Shown here: in pieces, positions 10,644-19,727 of the stretch
Layout: each line of letters starts with the position of its first letter
Numbering within the stretch: position 1 is the stretch's first letter
Assembly (NCBI GenBank): GCA_035690495.1
Contig: DASSKK010000085.1
Span: 1-27,397, forward strand
DNA from: DASSKK01 sp035690495
GTDB lineage: Bacteria > Actinomycetota > Actinomycetes > Propionibacteriales > Nocardioidaceae
DNA: 27,397 bases
Direction: 5' to 3'
Translations under genes and position numbers: made by a program
The notes under the pieces: generated by a model
What the model was told of the DNA's origin: nothing
What the model saw: the letters and a program-made list of their open reading frames with translations, nothing else
Databases searched by the model: none

Positions 10644-10766
10644 AGCGTCGCCACCCGGTCCTTGCGATTGGTTGGGGGATCATGTCAAGGCTGACACAAG
10701 CGGGTGCGAAATGACAGGAAATGCGACAACCTGCGCAGCCTGTGGCGATCGGTGCCCGCGACGGAC

Positions 10767-13700
10767 TCAGGTCTCCGTCGTGAGTATCTCGAATGGCGGA
10801 AGGTTGTCGACGACTCGCATGGTCTCGATGCTGACAGTGACGATGCGCTTAAGCAGATCGATGATGTAGCGCGGCTGTTCGTGCTCGCGCGACCAGTCAT
10901 TGGGATCGTTGACGATGCCGGAAGCCTTGTCGGTGCGGACCCGGTAGCGATCCATGATCCACTCCACCGCCGAGCGCGAGCCGAGCTGGTAGCGGTAGAC
11001 CTCCTCCGGAATGCCGGTCAGGGTGATCCGCGGGTTGTAGACGATCACCGAGCGGTCCTTGTCCCTGCCGCCGCCCTTCCCGAACGCCATCTTCTCCACC
11101 CCGTAGTGCTCGTAATCGTCGTCCAGGGTGCCGGACACCTGCTCCTCCAGGGGGTAAGGGGTGATCGACTCGTAGTCGACGTGCAGCTCGGCCAATGCGC
11201 GGCCCGCTTCGACAATTCCGCGGAAGTCGCGGACCTTCGGGATGCGTGGCAGCATCTTCTTCAGGTCGGCTGCGAACTCGCTGCGGTACGCCGGCGAGTG
11301 CAGCAGCCCGTAAACGTAGTAGAAGATGTCGTCTTTGGTGATCTCGCTGGTCGAGTCGGTCGTGCGGGTCGAGCTCGTCGAGATCCCGTACGTCGCGCGG
11401 AACTCCGCCAGCGCCGCGTCGGTGATGTTGTCGATCCGGCGGTATCCTTGTACCACTTCAGACGCATTGCTGCCGCCCGAGTCAAATTCGAGCGTCGCTT
11501 GGTCGACCGCCTGGTACGTCCACCGCGGAAAGAACTGGCCACCGCTGGATCCCCACATTGCGAGGTCGGGCAGAAGATTGGTCGCAAAGGCCGCGAATGG
11601 CTTATCTGAACCTGGGCCCACCACGTAATACCCAACGTTGGTGTGCTGGGCGCTTGGGAAGTAGCTAAGGCCCCGTCCTGGTTGATGAATCAACCCCTCG
11701 GCCACGCACACGTGTTCTTGAACGAACGGGCGATACATGGCGAGGCGGAAATCGGAGTTGCCCAGCTCGAGCGTCTGCCCCCTAGAGGCGCGGCTCAGTA
11801 AACTGGCCGACCACTTCACCCTCGTTTCATCCATGATCTGCGTCCCGGCCACCACCGACCCATCGGCGATTGCTTCATTGACGGTCTTGACCAGCAGTCG
11901 TGTCGACTCGTGCAGGCGGTGAAGGGACGCGTTGTACACCCATGCATCGCGGTTTGTCATGAGCCCGAGCGACGTGGAAGCGAATACCCCAGCCTCCTCC
12001 TTACCGATAGCTCGGAACCTGATGAAGTCCACTCGCCGCTGGTTGATCCAGTCGCCGTGCTGATTGGGCTCAATGACCCGCCAGTCGATGTCTTCGAGGT
12101 GGTCGCCGTCGACGATCTCAAGTTTCTGCTCCCGGCTGAGGTAGTCGCCGATGTCGCGGTAGTGCAGAACACCTCTTTGGGACGACGATGCCGCAGTGGC
12201 ACCGAGATGTTTCTGCGTCTCTCTCTCCCGATCCTCAACCACCGCGGGGTTGCGGACCAGAAAGAGGATTGCGATGGTGGCTCGGGATCCGGCGCCGAAG
12301 GCGTTGCCCTTCTCCTTTGCCCTCTGTTCACCAGCCGTTCGAGCATTGCCTCGCAGGTTATAGACGTAGACCGCGTCGAACTCCTCGACGAGACACTGTC
12401 GTAGTCCGTCCGCGGTGTTGGAGTCGATGTAACCGCCGTTGGAGACGTACGCGACAATCCCCCGCTCTCCGATCCGGTCGCTCGCCCAGCGGATCGCGCG
12501 GATGTAGGAATCGGCCAAACCTCGATATGTGCGGTTAGCTGACTGCGCGGCATACGTCTGCTCGATCCGGCTGTCAAGGGTCGGGTACTTCACGTTTGCG
12601 TTGTCGTCGTTCGCGCTGGTCTGCCCCGCGGAGTAGGGCGGGTTGGCCACGATGACGGTAATCTCGGTGGCCAGCTGGGCGAGCACCCGTTCGTTGTTCG
12701 TGGGGAAGATGCCCGAGTCGAGTGTGTCGTTCTCTTCGTGCATCTGGAAGGTGTCGGTGAGCACCATCCCACCGAAGGGCAGGTATTCGCCGCCTGCCAA
12801 ACCATGGAAGGTGGCCTCGATGTTTACCGCAGCGACGTAGTAGGCAAGCAGGCTGATCTCGTTGGCGTGCAACTCGTTGGTGTACTTCCGCAGCAGATCC
12901 CCCGCCGAGATCAGACCAGACTGCAGCAGCCGGACGATGAAAGTGCCGGTGCCGGTGAACGGGTCGAGGACGTGCACGCCCTCGTCGGTGAGCGAGGCGC
13001 CGAACTCCGTGTTCAGCAGGTGCTCAACCGAGCGCAGGATGAAGTCGACGATCTGGACCGGCGTGTAGACGATGCCCAGCGATTCGGCGGTCTTCGGGAA
13101 GGCGTTCTTGAAGAACTTCTCGTACAGCTGGGTGATGATCGACTGCTTGCCTTCGGCGTTGTCGATGCCCTTCGCGCGGGCGGCGACCGAGGCGTAGAAC
13201 TTGTCCAGCGTGTCCGACTCGCGGTCGATGCCCTGCTCGTCGAGCGCGTCGAGCATGTCCTGCATGACGATCGAGACTGGGTTGTGCTCGGTGAACTCGT
13301 AGCCCTCGAACAGCGCGTCGAAGACCGGCTTGGTGATGATGTGCTGGGCGAGCATCTCGATCGCGTTGTCGCGGGTGATGCCGTCGTTGAGGTTCGCCTT
13401 CAGGCCGGCCAGGAACTTGGCGAACAGCAGGTCGATGTCGAGGTCCGGATCGTCGAGAAGACTGCGGATGCGGGTCTCGTGCCGGCGGGCTATGTCGGCG
13501 ATGTCCTTGGCCCAGTCTTCCCAGTAGTTGCGGTCGCCGACCTTGGCCACGATCTTGGCGTAGATGGCGTTGCGCCAATCCTCGTTCCACACCAGCGGGA
13601 GTCCCAACTGCTGATCACGCGGCTGATCACCGCCCTCTGGGGCCGGGACGCCGATGATCTGCAGCTTGTCGTCGGCGGCGCGGTTGAGATCGATCTTGTT

Positions 13701-15605
13701 GACCATGGCCTCGAACCGGTCGTCGTGCGCACGCAGCGCGTTGAGGACCTGCCAGACCACTTGGTACTTCTTGTTGTCGCTCAGCGCCTGCTCGGGCGGC
13801 ATGTCGGCGGGAATCCCGATGGGCAGAATCACGTAGCCGTATTCCTTGCCGGGCGCTTTCCGCATTACTCGGCCGACCGACTGGACGACATCGACGACAG
13901 ACTTCCGCGGCGACAGGAACAAGACCGCGTCGAGGGCCGGCACGTCCACGCCCTCGGAGAGGCAGCGAGCGTTCGACAACACTCGGCAGGTGTTGTCGCC
14001 ATCTGCCGGACCAGCCTTCAGCCAGTCGAGCAGTCGGTTGCGCTCCAAGACGTTGAACGTGCCGTCCACATGCTCGGCGTCGACATCCAAGGGATTTGGT
14101 TCGCCGGACTCGCGGGCGTCAGCCACGCACTTGCCGGCCACCTGGTCGAACTCGGCGGCGACCTTCTTCGACGCGTTGATGGTCCCCGCGAACGCGACCG
14201 CCCGCCGCATCGGCGCGCGATCCGCGTGCAGTCGTTCTCGGTCAAGCCGTCGCTTGGACAGCCCATTCCAACAGCCGACCAGCTTGGCGACATCGTCGAG
14301 CCTGAGCTCGGACCCTTCGTCGGCGAACTGCCGCTGGAACTGCGCCGAGACCGCTCGCTCGTCAACGGCGAGCACGAGGACCTTGTAGTCGCTCAACAGC
14401 CCCTGCTCAACAGAGTCGCCGAAGCCGAGCCGGTGGAACAGCGGGCCATAGGTCGATTCATCGTCCATGGACGCGACCACCGCAACCGCGTCCGCGGCCT
14501 TCTTCTTGCTCGCCTCGTCGTACAGCCTCGGTGTCGCAGTCATGTACAGCCGCCGCTGTGCCTTGAGGAAATCCTTGTCGTGCACCCTCACGAATGCGGA
14601 CTCGTCCTCACCAGCCAGAGTCACGCCGGTGGTGCGGTGCGCCTCGTCGCAGATCACCAGGTCGAAGTCCGCCAGCCCGAGCCCTTGGGCGTCGTGCACG
14701 GCCTCGATGGATTGATACGTCGAGAAGAGGACCGTCATGCGGCCTTCGGCATCGACGCGAGCCATCCGCTCCATGAGCTTCGCGCCGCTGGTGGTCGCGG
14801 GCTGGGTCAGATCGACGACACTCATGTCCTCGCGTTCCCGGCGGCCCACCTTGACGTCGGAGCACACGGCGAACGGGCGGATGGGCACCGTGCACTCCTG
14901 CACCCACTCCCGCAGCGACTGGCTCAGCAGCGATATCGAGGGCACCAGGAACAGCACACTGCCGCCGGCTCCCACCATGTCTTCGGCGATCTTGAGACTC
15001 GTGAAGGTCTTTCCCGTGCCGCAGGCCATCACGAGTCTGCCTCGGTCGGAGGTCTCGAACCCACGCCGTACGTCGGCCAGTGCCGCCTCCTGGTGCGGAC
15101 GAAGCTGCTTCGGACCCGCGGTGGAGATGACCTCCGGGGTCTGCCAGGAGAAGTCGGTCAGGACGATCTTGGAGTCGTTGAGCTCGGAGATGTCCACACG
15201 ACGTACGGGCAGCTGTTGGTCCTTGATCGCCTCCTCGGCGTTCTTGCCCCAGCGGTCTGTGGTGGTGACGATGATCCGGTCGGAGAAGCCCTGCTTGCCA
15301 GATGCGGACAGGAACGAGTCGATGTCGCCCTTCGCGATCGTCGTGGACTCGGCGTAGAACTTGCACTGGATCGCGGTCAGGTCGCCGGTGTCGCGTTGCC
15401 GGGCGACCAGGTCGATGCCGGTGTCTGAGTGGCCGTCGCGGCCCGGCCAGTCCTTCCACAACCACACGTCGCTGAACTGCTCGCTCCACGCCGGCTCGAC
15501 CCGGAAGTAGGTGGCCATGAAGCGCTCGAACCGGTCTCCCTTGTCCCGCTCGTCGAGCGCCGCTTCGCGCAGGCGGTCCAGCACCGAGTGGATGGTCGTG
15601 GGCAC
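10767..15605 (-). CDS. Type ISP restriction-modification enzyme (single-chain nuclease, helicase, methyltransferase)
   Basis: The 1612-residue protein has the LlaBIII/LlaGI-type order. An Mrr-like nuclease comes first, with GID (63-65) and QCK (80-82). An SF2 translocase follows: ACGTGKT (194-200), DEAH (320-323), TATPR (356-360) and motif VI in VQSVGRVMRK (574-583). A helical linker leads to an N6-adenine methyltransferase with DPFTGTGTF (881-889) and NPPY (988-991). The C-terminal 500 residues would hold the target recognition domain. Such enzymes methylate one strand of an asymmetric site and cleave unmodified DNA after head-to-head translocation. All catalytic motifs are present, so it is probably an active antiphage barrier. 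The start is GTG 15605 without a clear ribosome-binding site. It is 129 bp downstream of two unknown genes on the same strand. Confidence 0.92.
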   Translation of the reverse strand: MPTTIHSVLDRLREAALDERDKGDRFERFMATYFRVEPAWSEQFSDVWLWKDWPGRDGHSDTGIDLVARQRDTGDLTAIQCKFYAESTTIAKGDIDSFLSASGKQGFSDRIIVTTTDRWGKNAEEAIKDQQLPVRRVDISELNDSKIVLTDFSWQTPEVISTAGPKQLRPHQEAALADVRRGFETSDRGRLVMACGTGKTFTSLKIAEDMVGAGGSVLFLVPSISLLSQSLREWVQECTVPIRPFAVCSDVKVGRREREDMSVVDLTQPATTSGAKLMERMARVDAEGRMTVLFSTYQSIEAVHDAQGLGLADFDLVICDEAHRTTGVTLAGEDESAFVRVHDKDFLKAQRRLYMTATPRLYDEASKKKAADAVAVVASMDDESTYGPLFHRLGFGDSVEQGLLSDYKVLVLAVDERAVSAQFQRQFADEGSELRLDDVAKLVGCWNGLSKRRLDRERLHADRAPMRRAVAFAGTINASKKVAAEFDQVAGKCVADARESGEPNPLDVDAEHVDGTFNVLERNRLLDWLKAGPADGDNTCRVLSNARCLSEGVDVPALDAVLFLSPRKSVVDVVQSVGRVMRKAPGKEYGYVILPIGIPADMPPEQALSDNKKYQVVWQVLNALRAHDDRFEAMVNKIDLNRAADDKLQIIGVPAPEGGDQPRDQQLGLPLVWNEDWRNAIYAKIVAKVGDRNYWEDWAKDIADIARRHETRIRSLLDDPDLDIDLLFAKFLAGLKANLNDGITRDNAIEMLAQHIITKPVFDALFEGYEFTEHNPVSIVMQDMLDALDEQGIDRESDTLDKFYASVAARAKGIDNAEGKQSIITQLYEKFFKNAFPKTAESLGIVYTPVQIVDFILRSVEHLLNTEFGASLTDEGVHVLDPFTGTGTFIVRLLQSGLISAGDLLRKYTNELHANEISLLAYYVAAVNIEATFHGLAGGEYLPFGGMVLTDTFQMHEENDTLDSGIFPTNNERVLAQLATEITVIVANPPYSAGQTSANDDNANVKYPTLDSRIEQTYAAQSANRTYRGLADSYIRAIRWASDRIGERGIVAYVSNGGYIDSNTADGLRQCLVEEFDAVYVYNLRGNARTAGEQRAKEKGNAFGAGSRATIAILFLVRNPAVVEDRERETQKHLGATAASSSQRGVLHYRDIGDYLSREQKLEIVDGDHLEDIDWRVIEPNQHGDWINQRRVDFIRFRAIGKEEAGVFASTSLGLMTNRDAWVYNASLHRLHESTRLLVKTVNEAIADGSVVAGTQIMDETRVKWSASLLSRASRGQTLELGNSDFRLAMYRPFVQEHVCVAEGLIHQPGRGLSYFPSAQHTNVGYYVVGPGSDKPFAAFATNLLPDLAMWGSSGGQFFPRWTYQAVDQATLEFDSGGSNASEVVQGYRRIDNITDAALAEFRATYGISTSSTRTTDSTSEITKDDIFYYVYGLLHSPAYRSEFAADLKKMLPRIPKVRDFRGIVEAGRALAELHVDYESITPYPLEEQVSGTLDDDYEHYGVEKMAFGKGGGRDKDRSVIVYNPRITLTGIPEEVYRYQLGSRSAVEWIMDRYRVRTDKASGIVNDPNDWSREHEQPRYIIDLLKRIVTVSIETMRVVDNLPPFEILTTET

Positions 15606-15734
15606 GTCGGCATTGTGCCAAAGTTCTCGCTCCGTGAAGGGGAAGCGCCTGGATTGGCGAAGTTGACGGCGTACCTTGTCGCCTCTACCCGTCCTCGTGC
15701 CGGGGATCCTGGCAGTCGAGCGGGCTACGGCCAG

Positions 15735-17096
15735 TCAGAGCGTTCGGGCCGATGCGGGGGTACGCCGTCGCTGCGGGAGAGCGCGCCGCTGCCGAACAGG
15801 CTGGACGAAATCATCCAGAGCCAGACGAAGGCGCAGCCGGTGAACGGGTGGCTCGGGATCTTCGTTCCGGGCCGGCGGTGCAGGGTCGTCGGCGAGCGCC
15901 TTGCAGGCGATGTTGAAGGCGTGTCGAGTGTTGGTGATCGGCGTGGCTATCGGGAGTCCGACTTCGTCGGACTCCTGCCGTTGGATGCTCCTGAGCTGCA
16001 TCCCTTGGCGTCTCAACGCCTTGCCTACGCTGACCGTCAGTTCGTGGGTGGCCTCGTTGAGGGCGGCCAATGCTGGCTCGGACAACGACTGTCCTGCCAT
16101 CGCGCGCGCCTGAGTGATCATCTCGGACTGTTGAAGCAGGTGGATGGGAGATCGTCGAGGCTCCGCGTCGATCAGCTTCGCCGTCGAGGCGTGCAGTGCA
16201 CGGTACGCCGGGATTCTGTCGCGGAACTGGTTGGCGAGCAGATCGGCACCTGGAGTGCGTTCGGCCCATTCAGCGAACATGACCGCCAACCGCACTTGGC
16301 CGAGGGCCATCCCGCGAGCAGACTTGAGCCCGGGTGGACGGTACCGCCGAAACGCGGCGGCGTCTGTGCGAACCGGCTGCACCAACCGGGCGAGGCGCCG
16401 CTGAGCAGCGATGTAGTCCTCGGGGTGACGCACCATCACGATGTCCGTGTCACGCCCGCCCGTGGCAACCGTCCAGCTGGCTGATGCCTGGTCGGCGGAA
16501 GGGTCGCTCCCGAGCAGCCGCGCCACCCGGCCCACGTCCATCGCAACGAGAAGTCGCTCCGCAGTCCGTCGTGGAGGGACCTCCGGCAGCATCCCTGCCG
16601 ACGCGAGGCGAGCGTCGAGTGCAACCACCGCCTGCGCGGTGTCTGCCAAGTCGGCCAAGACGTGTCGGCTCGCATCCCGGCGGTACAGCCAAGGCTGCTC
16701 GTCTGCTCGGGTCAGTTCACTGGTCGCGAGGAACAGCTCTCGCGCTGCAAGCCGCCAGTGATCCGAGCCGTTGTCGATCTCGCCTTTCCCTCCCAGGCGC
16801 CGCTGCAGAACCTCGCTGAGCGAGGCGTCTGGCCCACGATCCCGTGCGAGCCGGTGAACCAGGCCCGTCAGCTGCAGGAGCGGGTCGCTGATGACACCGC
16901 GGATCGTGCACCTCGCCTCCTCGTCCAGCGACGGAACTTCGCCGGCCAGGTGGTCGAGGCGTTCGGTGAGGGACAGCAGGACCTGACGCCGGCACGCCAG
17001 CACGTGGTTCGCGTCCTCGACGTACCGATGCGCGTCCAGCGAGAGCAACTGCAGCAGATGCCAGCTCGCTCTCTCCTGGTAGTCGCCGTAGGTCAT
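15735..17096 (-). CDS. Hypothetical protein, 453 aa, helical
   Basis: I do not recognise this family. The chain is predominantly helical by composition (Ala, Arg, Leu and Glu rich), with no membrane segment and no nucleotide-binding or nuclease motif that I can identify. The N-terminus (MTYGDYQERASWHLLQLLSL) is well ordered. The last 50 or so residues are proline/arginine rich and probably flexible. Its ATG overlaps the stop of the upstream 99-residue gene (ATGA), so the two are translationally coupled and their products may interact. The restriction enzyme gene starts 129 bp downstream in the same direction. Possible roles include an accessory part of the R-M locus or an island maintenance function. 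Neither is shown by the sequence. Confidence 0.65.
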   Translation of the reverse strand: MTYGDYQERASWHLLQLLSLDAHRYVEDANHVLACRRQVLLSLTERLDHLAGEVPSLDEEARCTIRGVISDPLLQLTGLVHRLARDRGPDASLSEVLQRRLGGKGEIDNGSDHWRLAARELFLATSELTRADEQPWLYRRDASRHVLADLADTAQAVVALDARLASAGMLPEVPPRRTAERLLVAMDVGRVARLLGSDPSADQASASWTVATGGRDTDIVMVRHPEDYIAAQRRLARLVQPVRTDAAAFRRYRPPGLKSARGMALGQVRLAVMFAEWAERTPGADLLANQFRDRIPAYRALHASTAKLIDAEPRRSPIHLLQQSEMITQARAMAGQSLSEPALAALNEATHELTVSVGKALRRQGMQLRSIQRQESDEVGLPIATPITNTRHAFNIACKALADDPAPPARNEDPEPPVHRLRLRLALDDFVQPVRQRRALPQRRRTPASARTL

Positions 17097-17392
17097 CCCA
17101 GCTCGCCGACTGCCGCTCTCAGCTGCTCCTCGGCGTGGGTGTACATGACTGCCCTGGGAAGGTCCGGCGCACGATCGCTCAGTTCGCGCAGTCCCACGCG
17201 GGACTGCTGCAGCAGCTCGGCCAGTGGACCTGGCACGGTCGGTCCGACCATGGGCGTCGCGTAGGTCGCCTCCATGAACGTGTTGAACGCCTCCATGACG
17301 CGCAGGTGCGCGGCCGTGGACAGTTCCTCTTGTCGCTCACACAGGCTCACCAGCAAGTGGTAGACCTCGTCGTACGTCGTCGACTCCCGCAT
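17093..17392 (-). CDS. Hypothetical small protein, 99 aa
   Basis: A small soluble, probably all-helical protein beginning MRESTTYDEVYHLLVSLCER. The ATG at 17392 is chosen because AGGAGG lies 8 bases upstream. The frame stays open to a TTG at 17497, but the extra 35 residues have no supporting site and run into the promoter region of the divergent NUDIX gene. It is the first gene of the minus-strand set that continues into the 453-residue gene. Family and function are unknown to me. Confidence 0.6.
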   Translation of the reverse strand: MRESTTYDEVYHLLVSLCERQEELSTAAHLRVMEAFNTFMEATYATPMVGPTVPGPLAELLQQSRVGLRELSDRAPDLPRAVMYTHAEEQLRAAVGELG

Positions 17393-17400
17393 CACCGCAG

Positions 17401-17406
17401 CCTCCT
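17401..17406 (-). promoter_or_regulatory. Ribosome-binding site that fixes the start of the 99-aa gene
   Basis: AGGAGG on the minus strand, 8 bases before the ATG at 17392. It favours this start over the upstream TTG in the same frame. Confidence 0.65.
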
Positions 17407-17532
17407 GTTCGAATGGATCATGTCGGCAGCGTTCCGCAACCTGAATGGCCCGCGCCAGCCGCTCTGGGTTGTGACCGATCCGGGCAACCTGCGGCAACCG
17501 CAGTACGTCCTCGGCGGCGATACCGTCAGAAC

Positions 17533-18099
17533 ATGGCGAAGCAGGATCCCGACGAAACGCCCCGCACCGAGTGGCTGGTTCACGGTGAGCGGTCCCTCTA
17601 CGAGAGCAGGTGGGTGCGCTTGCACTTGGCCGACGTAGAGGCTCCGAACGGGGAACGCTTCGAGCACCACGTCGTACGAATGCAACGGGTCGCGGTGGCC
17701 GCAGTGCTCGACGACGACGGCGAACAGTTGCTGATGATCCGGCGGCACCGGTTCATCGACGAGTCGTGGGGATGGGAGGTCCCTGTAGGCATCGTCGAAC
17801 GTGACGAGAGCTCCGCAACTACCGCGGCACGCGAGGTCGAGGAGGAGACCGGCTGGCGCCCGCGAGAGCTCACACGGGTTCTCACGTACCAACCCGCGAT
17901 CGGCATCGCGGACACCCCTCACGACGTATACGCCGGCACCGGCGCGGATCAGGTGGGGGCACCCACCGATGTCACCGAGGCGGAGGAGGTCGCCTGGGTG
18001 CCCGTCGCCCGTCTGCCGGCGATGGTGGGCGACGACTTGATACGCGACGGTGCCACCTTGGTCGCGGTGCTTCATCTGCTCGCCTCACGCGCCACGTAG
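17533..18099 (+). CDS. NUDIX hydrolase
   Basis: The 188-residue protein has a complete Nudix box, GIVERDESSATTAAREVEEE followed by TGW, which fits G-x5-E-x7-REU-xEExGU. The flanks resemble ADP-ribose pyrophosphatase-type members: VAAVLDDDGEQLLMIRRHR before the box and a PAIGIADTPHDVY segment after it. It should hydrolyse a nucleoside diphosphate linked to another moiety, with Mg2+. The substrate is not determinable here. I use the ATG at 17533, because the longer frame upstream overlaps the opposite-strand 99-aa gene. The Shine-Dalgarno is weak. Its last 15 bases overlap the end of the convergent XRE-type regulator gene. Confidence 0.85.
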   Translation: MAKQDPDETPRTEWLVHGERSLYESRWVRLHLADVEAPNGERFEHHVVRMQRVAVAAVLDDDGEQLLMIRRHRFIDESWGWEVPVGIVERDESSATTAAREVEEETGWRPRELTRVLTYQPAIGIADTPHDVYAGTGADQVGAPTDVTEAEEVAWVPVARLPAMVGDDLIRDGATLVAVLHLLASRAT

Positions 18100-19200
18100 C
18101 TTGTCGATCCGGGCCATCTGACGGCGCGACCCGATGCGCTTGGCCAGCTGTTCCGCCTTGGCCAGGAACTCCTTCGCCTCATCCCTCTCACCGCGGTTGA
18201 ACAGTGCGGCCGCCAGGTCGATCGAGAGGGACGTCGCGGCGCGGGTGAACGTGCTGTCCATCTGCTCGTCGGCTCGCCTGAGCCGTGCCTCGGCTGCAGG
18301 GTCATTGACGACTGTGAGGGTGTGCCCGATCCACCGGTCCAGGTGAACGTCATTGAAGACGAGGTACGGCGGCCGCTGCGACTCGAGCGAGTTCGCCAGG
18401 CTCTCGGCCTCGCCAACCATGCGCAGTGCGGCTTTGGCATCCCCGGAGTCGGCGAGCATCTCGGCGGTGGCCGCTGCCATCCAGCATCTGACAGCCGGGG
18501 AGACGTCGGCAGCGTCCGAACGCCACAGGGACTCAGCGACCCGGGCAGCCGTTGCGGGATCGGCGAGCTGCCCGAGAGCCTGGACCTGCTCCATGCGGGA
18601 GAACGCGTACAGCTCATGATCGCCGGCTTGTTGCGCGGCGCGGGCGGCCGTCTCGAAGAAGCGCCAGGCCTGGTCGAGCGACCCTAGATCGAACGCCTGC
18701 CATCCCGCGAGCGATGCGGCGTCGGCCAGGACGACCGCCAGGGGCTGCCGTACCGAGTCAAACACCGCGTGCAGCAGGTGCCCCTCGATGTTGAGCACAT
18801 GCGCGCGCATCTGCTCCAGGAGCGAGCCGGCGCCGTACTCGCGATCCTGACGACGGATCGCCTCTGTCTGGGCGGCCAGCGACTGGATGAGCTCCTTGTC
18901 AGGCAACGAGCGGGTCGTGAGCCGCGCGCGTAACTCGTCGGCGGCCGAGAACGATTGCTCGTCGCGCCCTGGGGCGAAGCCGAGCTCATGGTCGTCCATG
19001 CCCAGCGCTTCGCGCAGCAGCTCGCGATAGAAGTCGTCTGGCCTGGAGTGGTTGTTCTCCCACCGCGAGACGCGCGACTTCATCGTCTCCAGGCCCGGGA
19101 GTTCGATGTTGCGTCTGGCAGCGATCCGCTGCAGCTCGGCGATCATCCGGGTCTGCGACCATCCACGGTCCCGGCGTGCGTCTCTGATCCGGTTGGACAT
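18085..19200 (-). CDS. XRE-type regulator with C-terminal helical-repeat domain
   Basis: The product is 371 residues from the ATG at 19200, which follows AAGGGAACGAGACG. Residues 1-75 form an HTH_3/XRE-like DNA-binding domain (RRDRGWSQTRMIAELQRIAA and SRWENNHSRPDDFYRELL). The rest is a TPR-like helical array (WQAFDLGSLDQAWRFFETAA and similar pairs), the architecture of many Streptomyces and Nocardioides regulators. It is divergent from the zinc-motif/xis/int set, with 167 bp between starts, so it could control integrase expression. The intergenic region has palindromes that could be its operators. Both links are inferences. Confidence 0.8.
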   Translation of the reverse strand: MSNRIRDARRDRGWSQTRMIAELQRIAARRNIELPGLETMKSRVSRWENNHSRPDDFYRELLREALGMDDHELGFAPGRDEQSFSAADELRARLTTRSLPDKELIQSLAAQTEAIRRQDREYGAGSLLEQMRAHVLNIEGHLLHAVFDSVRQPLAVVLADAASLAGWQAFDLGSLDQAWRFFETAARAAQQAGDHELYAFSRMEQVQALGQLADPATAARVAESLWRSDAADVSPAVRCWMAAATAEMLADSGDAKAALRMVGEAESLANSLESQRPPYLVFNDVHLDRWIGHTLTVVNDPAAEARLRRADEQMDSTFTRAATSLSIDLAAALFNRGERDEAKEFLAKAEQLAKRIGSRRQMARIDKLRGA

Positions 19201-19250
19201 CGTCTCGTTCCCTTCGTTCCTGCACCGAGGCCGTATCGCGCTGAAACTCC

Positions 19251-19263
19251 GGTTGCGACAACC
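19251..19263. promoter_or_regulatory. Short palindrome upstream of the XRE gene (possible operator)
   Basis: GGTTG-CGA-CAACC has perfect 5-bp arms and lies 51 bp before the regulator's ATG in the divergent intergenic region. On the minus strand TTGTCG occurs twice here, 10 bases apart, which could be a repeated half-site. Binding is not shown. Confidence 0.3.
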
Positions 19264-19323
19264 CACGACAATCCGAGCCCTCTTCAGTGGTCGCCGCAAC
19301 CGTGGTGCTCTGAACCTGTGGAT

Positions 19324-19338
19324 AACTCGCCGCGAGTT
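19324..19338. promoter_or_regulatory. 15-bp palindrome upstream of the integration operon (possible operator)
   Basis: AACTCGC-C-GCGAGTT is a perfect palindrome with 7-bp arms and a 1-base centre, 29 bases before the ATG at 19368. It overlaps a second inverted repeat, CGCCGC-GAGTT-GCGGCG (19328-19344). The position suits a repressor site for the zinc-motif/xis/int genes. Confidence 0.4.
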
Positions 19339-19367
19339 GCGGCGGGCACGATCGACGGGAGCAGGCC

Positions 19368-19727
19368 ATGACACTCAGACGCGACCATGGTTCGCCGAAG
19401 GTACGCCGTTGTCAGTGCTGTTCCATGGACGGCTGCTTCCGGCCCGCCGTGATCCTCCTGCGCAATCTGCATGGGCGAGACGTGACCGTCTGCCGACCTC
19501 ACTGGCTAGGGCTCGACTGCTACAGGTCGAGCATCGTCGAGATCGTCGGCTCACTGCCGACCCCGAGGTGTGCTCGGACGATGTGCGCGCGGTGGGCAGT
19601 CGAGGTCCTCCATGCCGCCGATGGCGTGCCGGAGCCTGTGTGCGACCAGCATCGCGACGAGGACGCCTGGGTGACGATGAACCAATACGGCGGCGCCCCG
19701 CGGGGTTCTGGAAGGGCAAGTCGATGA
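19368..19727 (+). CDS. Small protein with two tandem C-x4-C...C-x2-H putative zinc motifs
   Basis: This 119-residue protein belongs to no family I recognise. It contains an internal duplication. The first copy has C18-x4-C23-x18-C42-x2-H45 and the second has C68-x4-C73-x17-C91-x2-H94. Matching residues between them include C-x-R-x-AV after the second Cys and V-C before the His. Each copy could bind one Zn2+. The ATG at 19368 follows GGGAGCAGGCC. The stop overlaps the ATG of the excisionase-like gene, so the product is made together with Xis and Int and may take part in excision control. Confidence 0.7.
   Translation: MTLRRDHGSPKVRRCQCCSMDGCFRPAVILLRNLHGRDVTVCRPHWLGLDCYRSSIVEIVGSLPTPRCARTMCARWAVEVLHAADGVPEPVCDQHRDEDAWVTMNQYGGAPRGSGRASR

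Noticed and set aside
12738..15428. 896-residue open frame antisense to the restriction enzyme
   Set aside because: It is a GC-rich shadow of the type ISP gene. It has no domain motif, and the opposite strand carries a continuous set of catalytic motifs.
19052..19723. N-terminal extension of the excisionase frame back to 19052
   Set aside because: It overlaps the XRE gene and the zinc-motif gene. The HTH protein proper starts at the ATG at 19724, coupled to the preceding stop.
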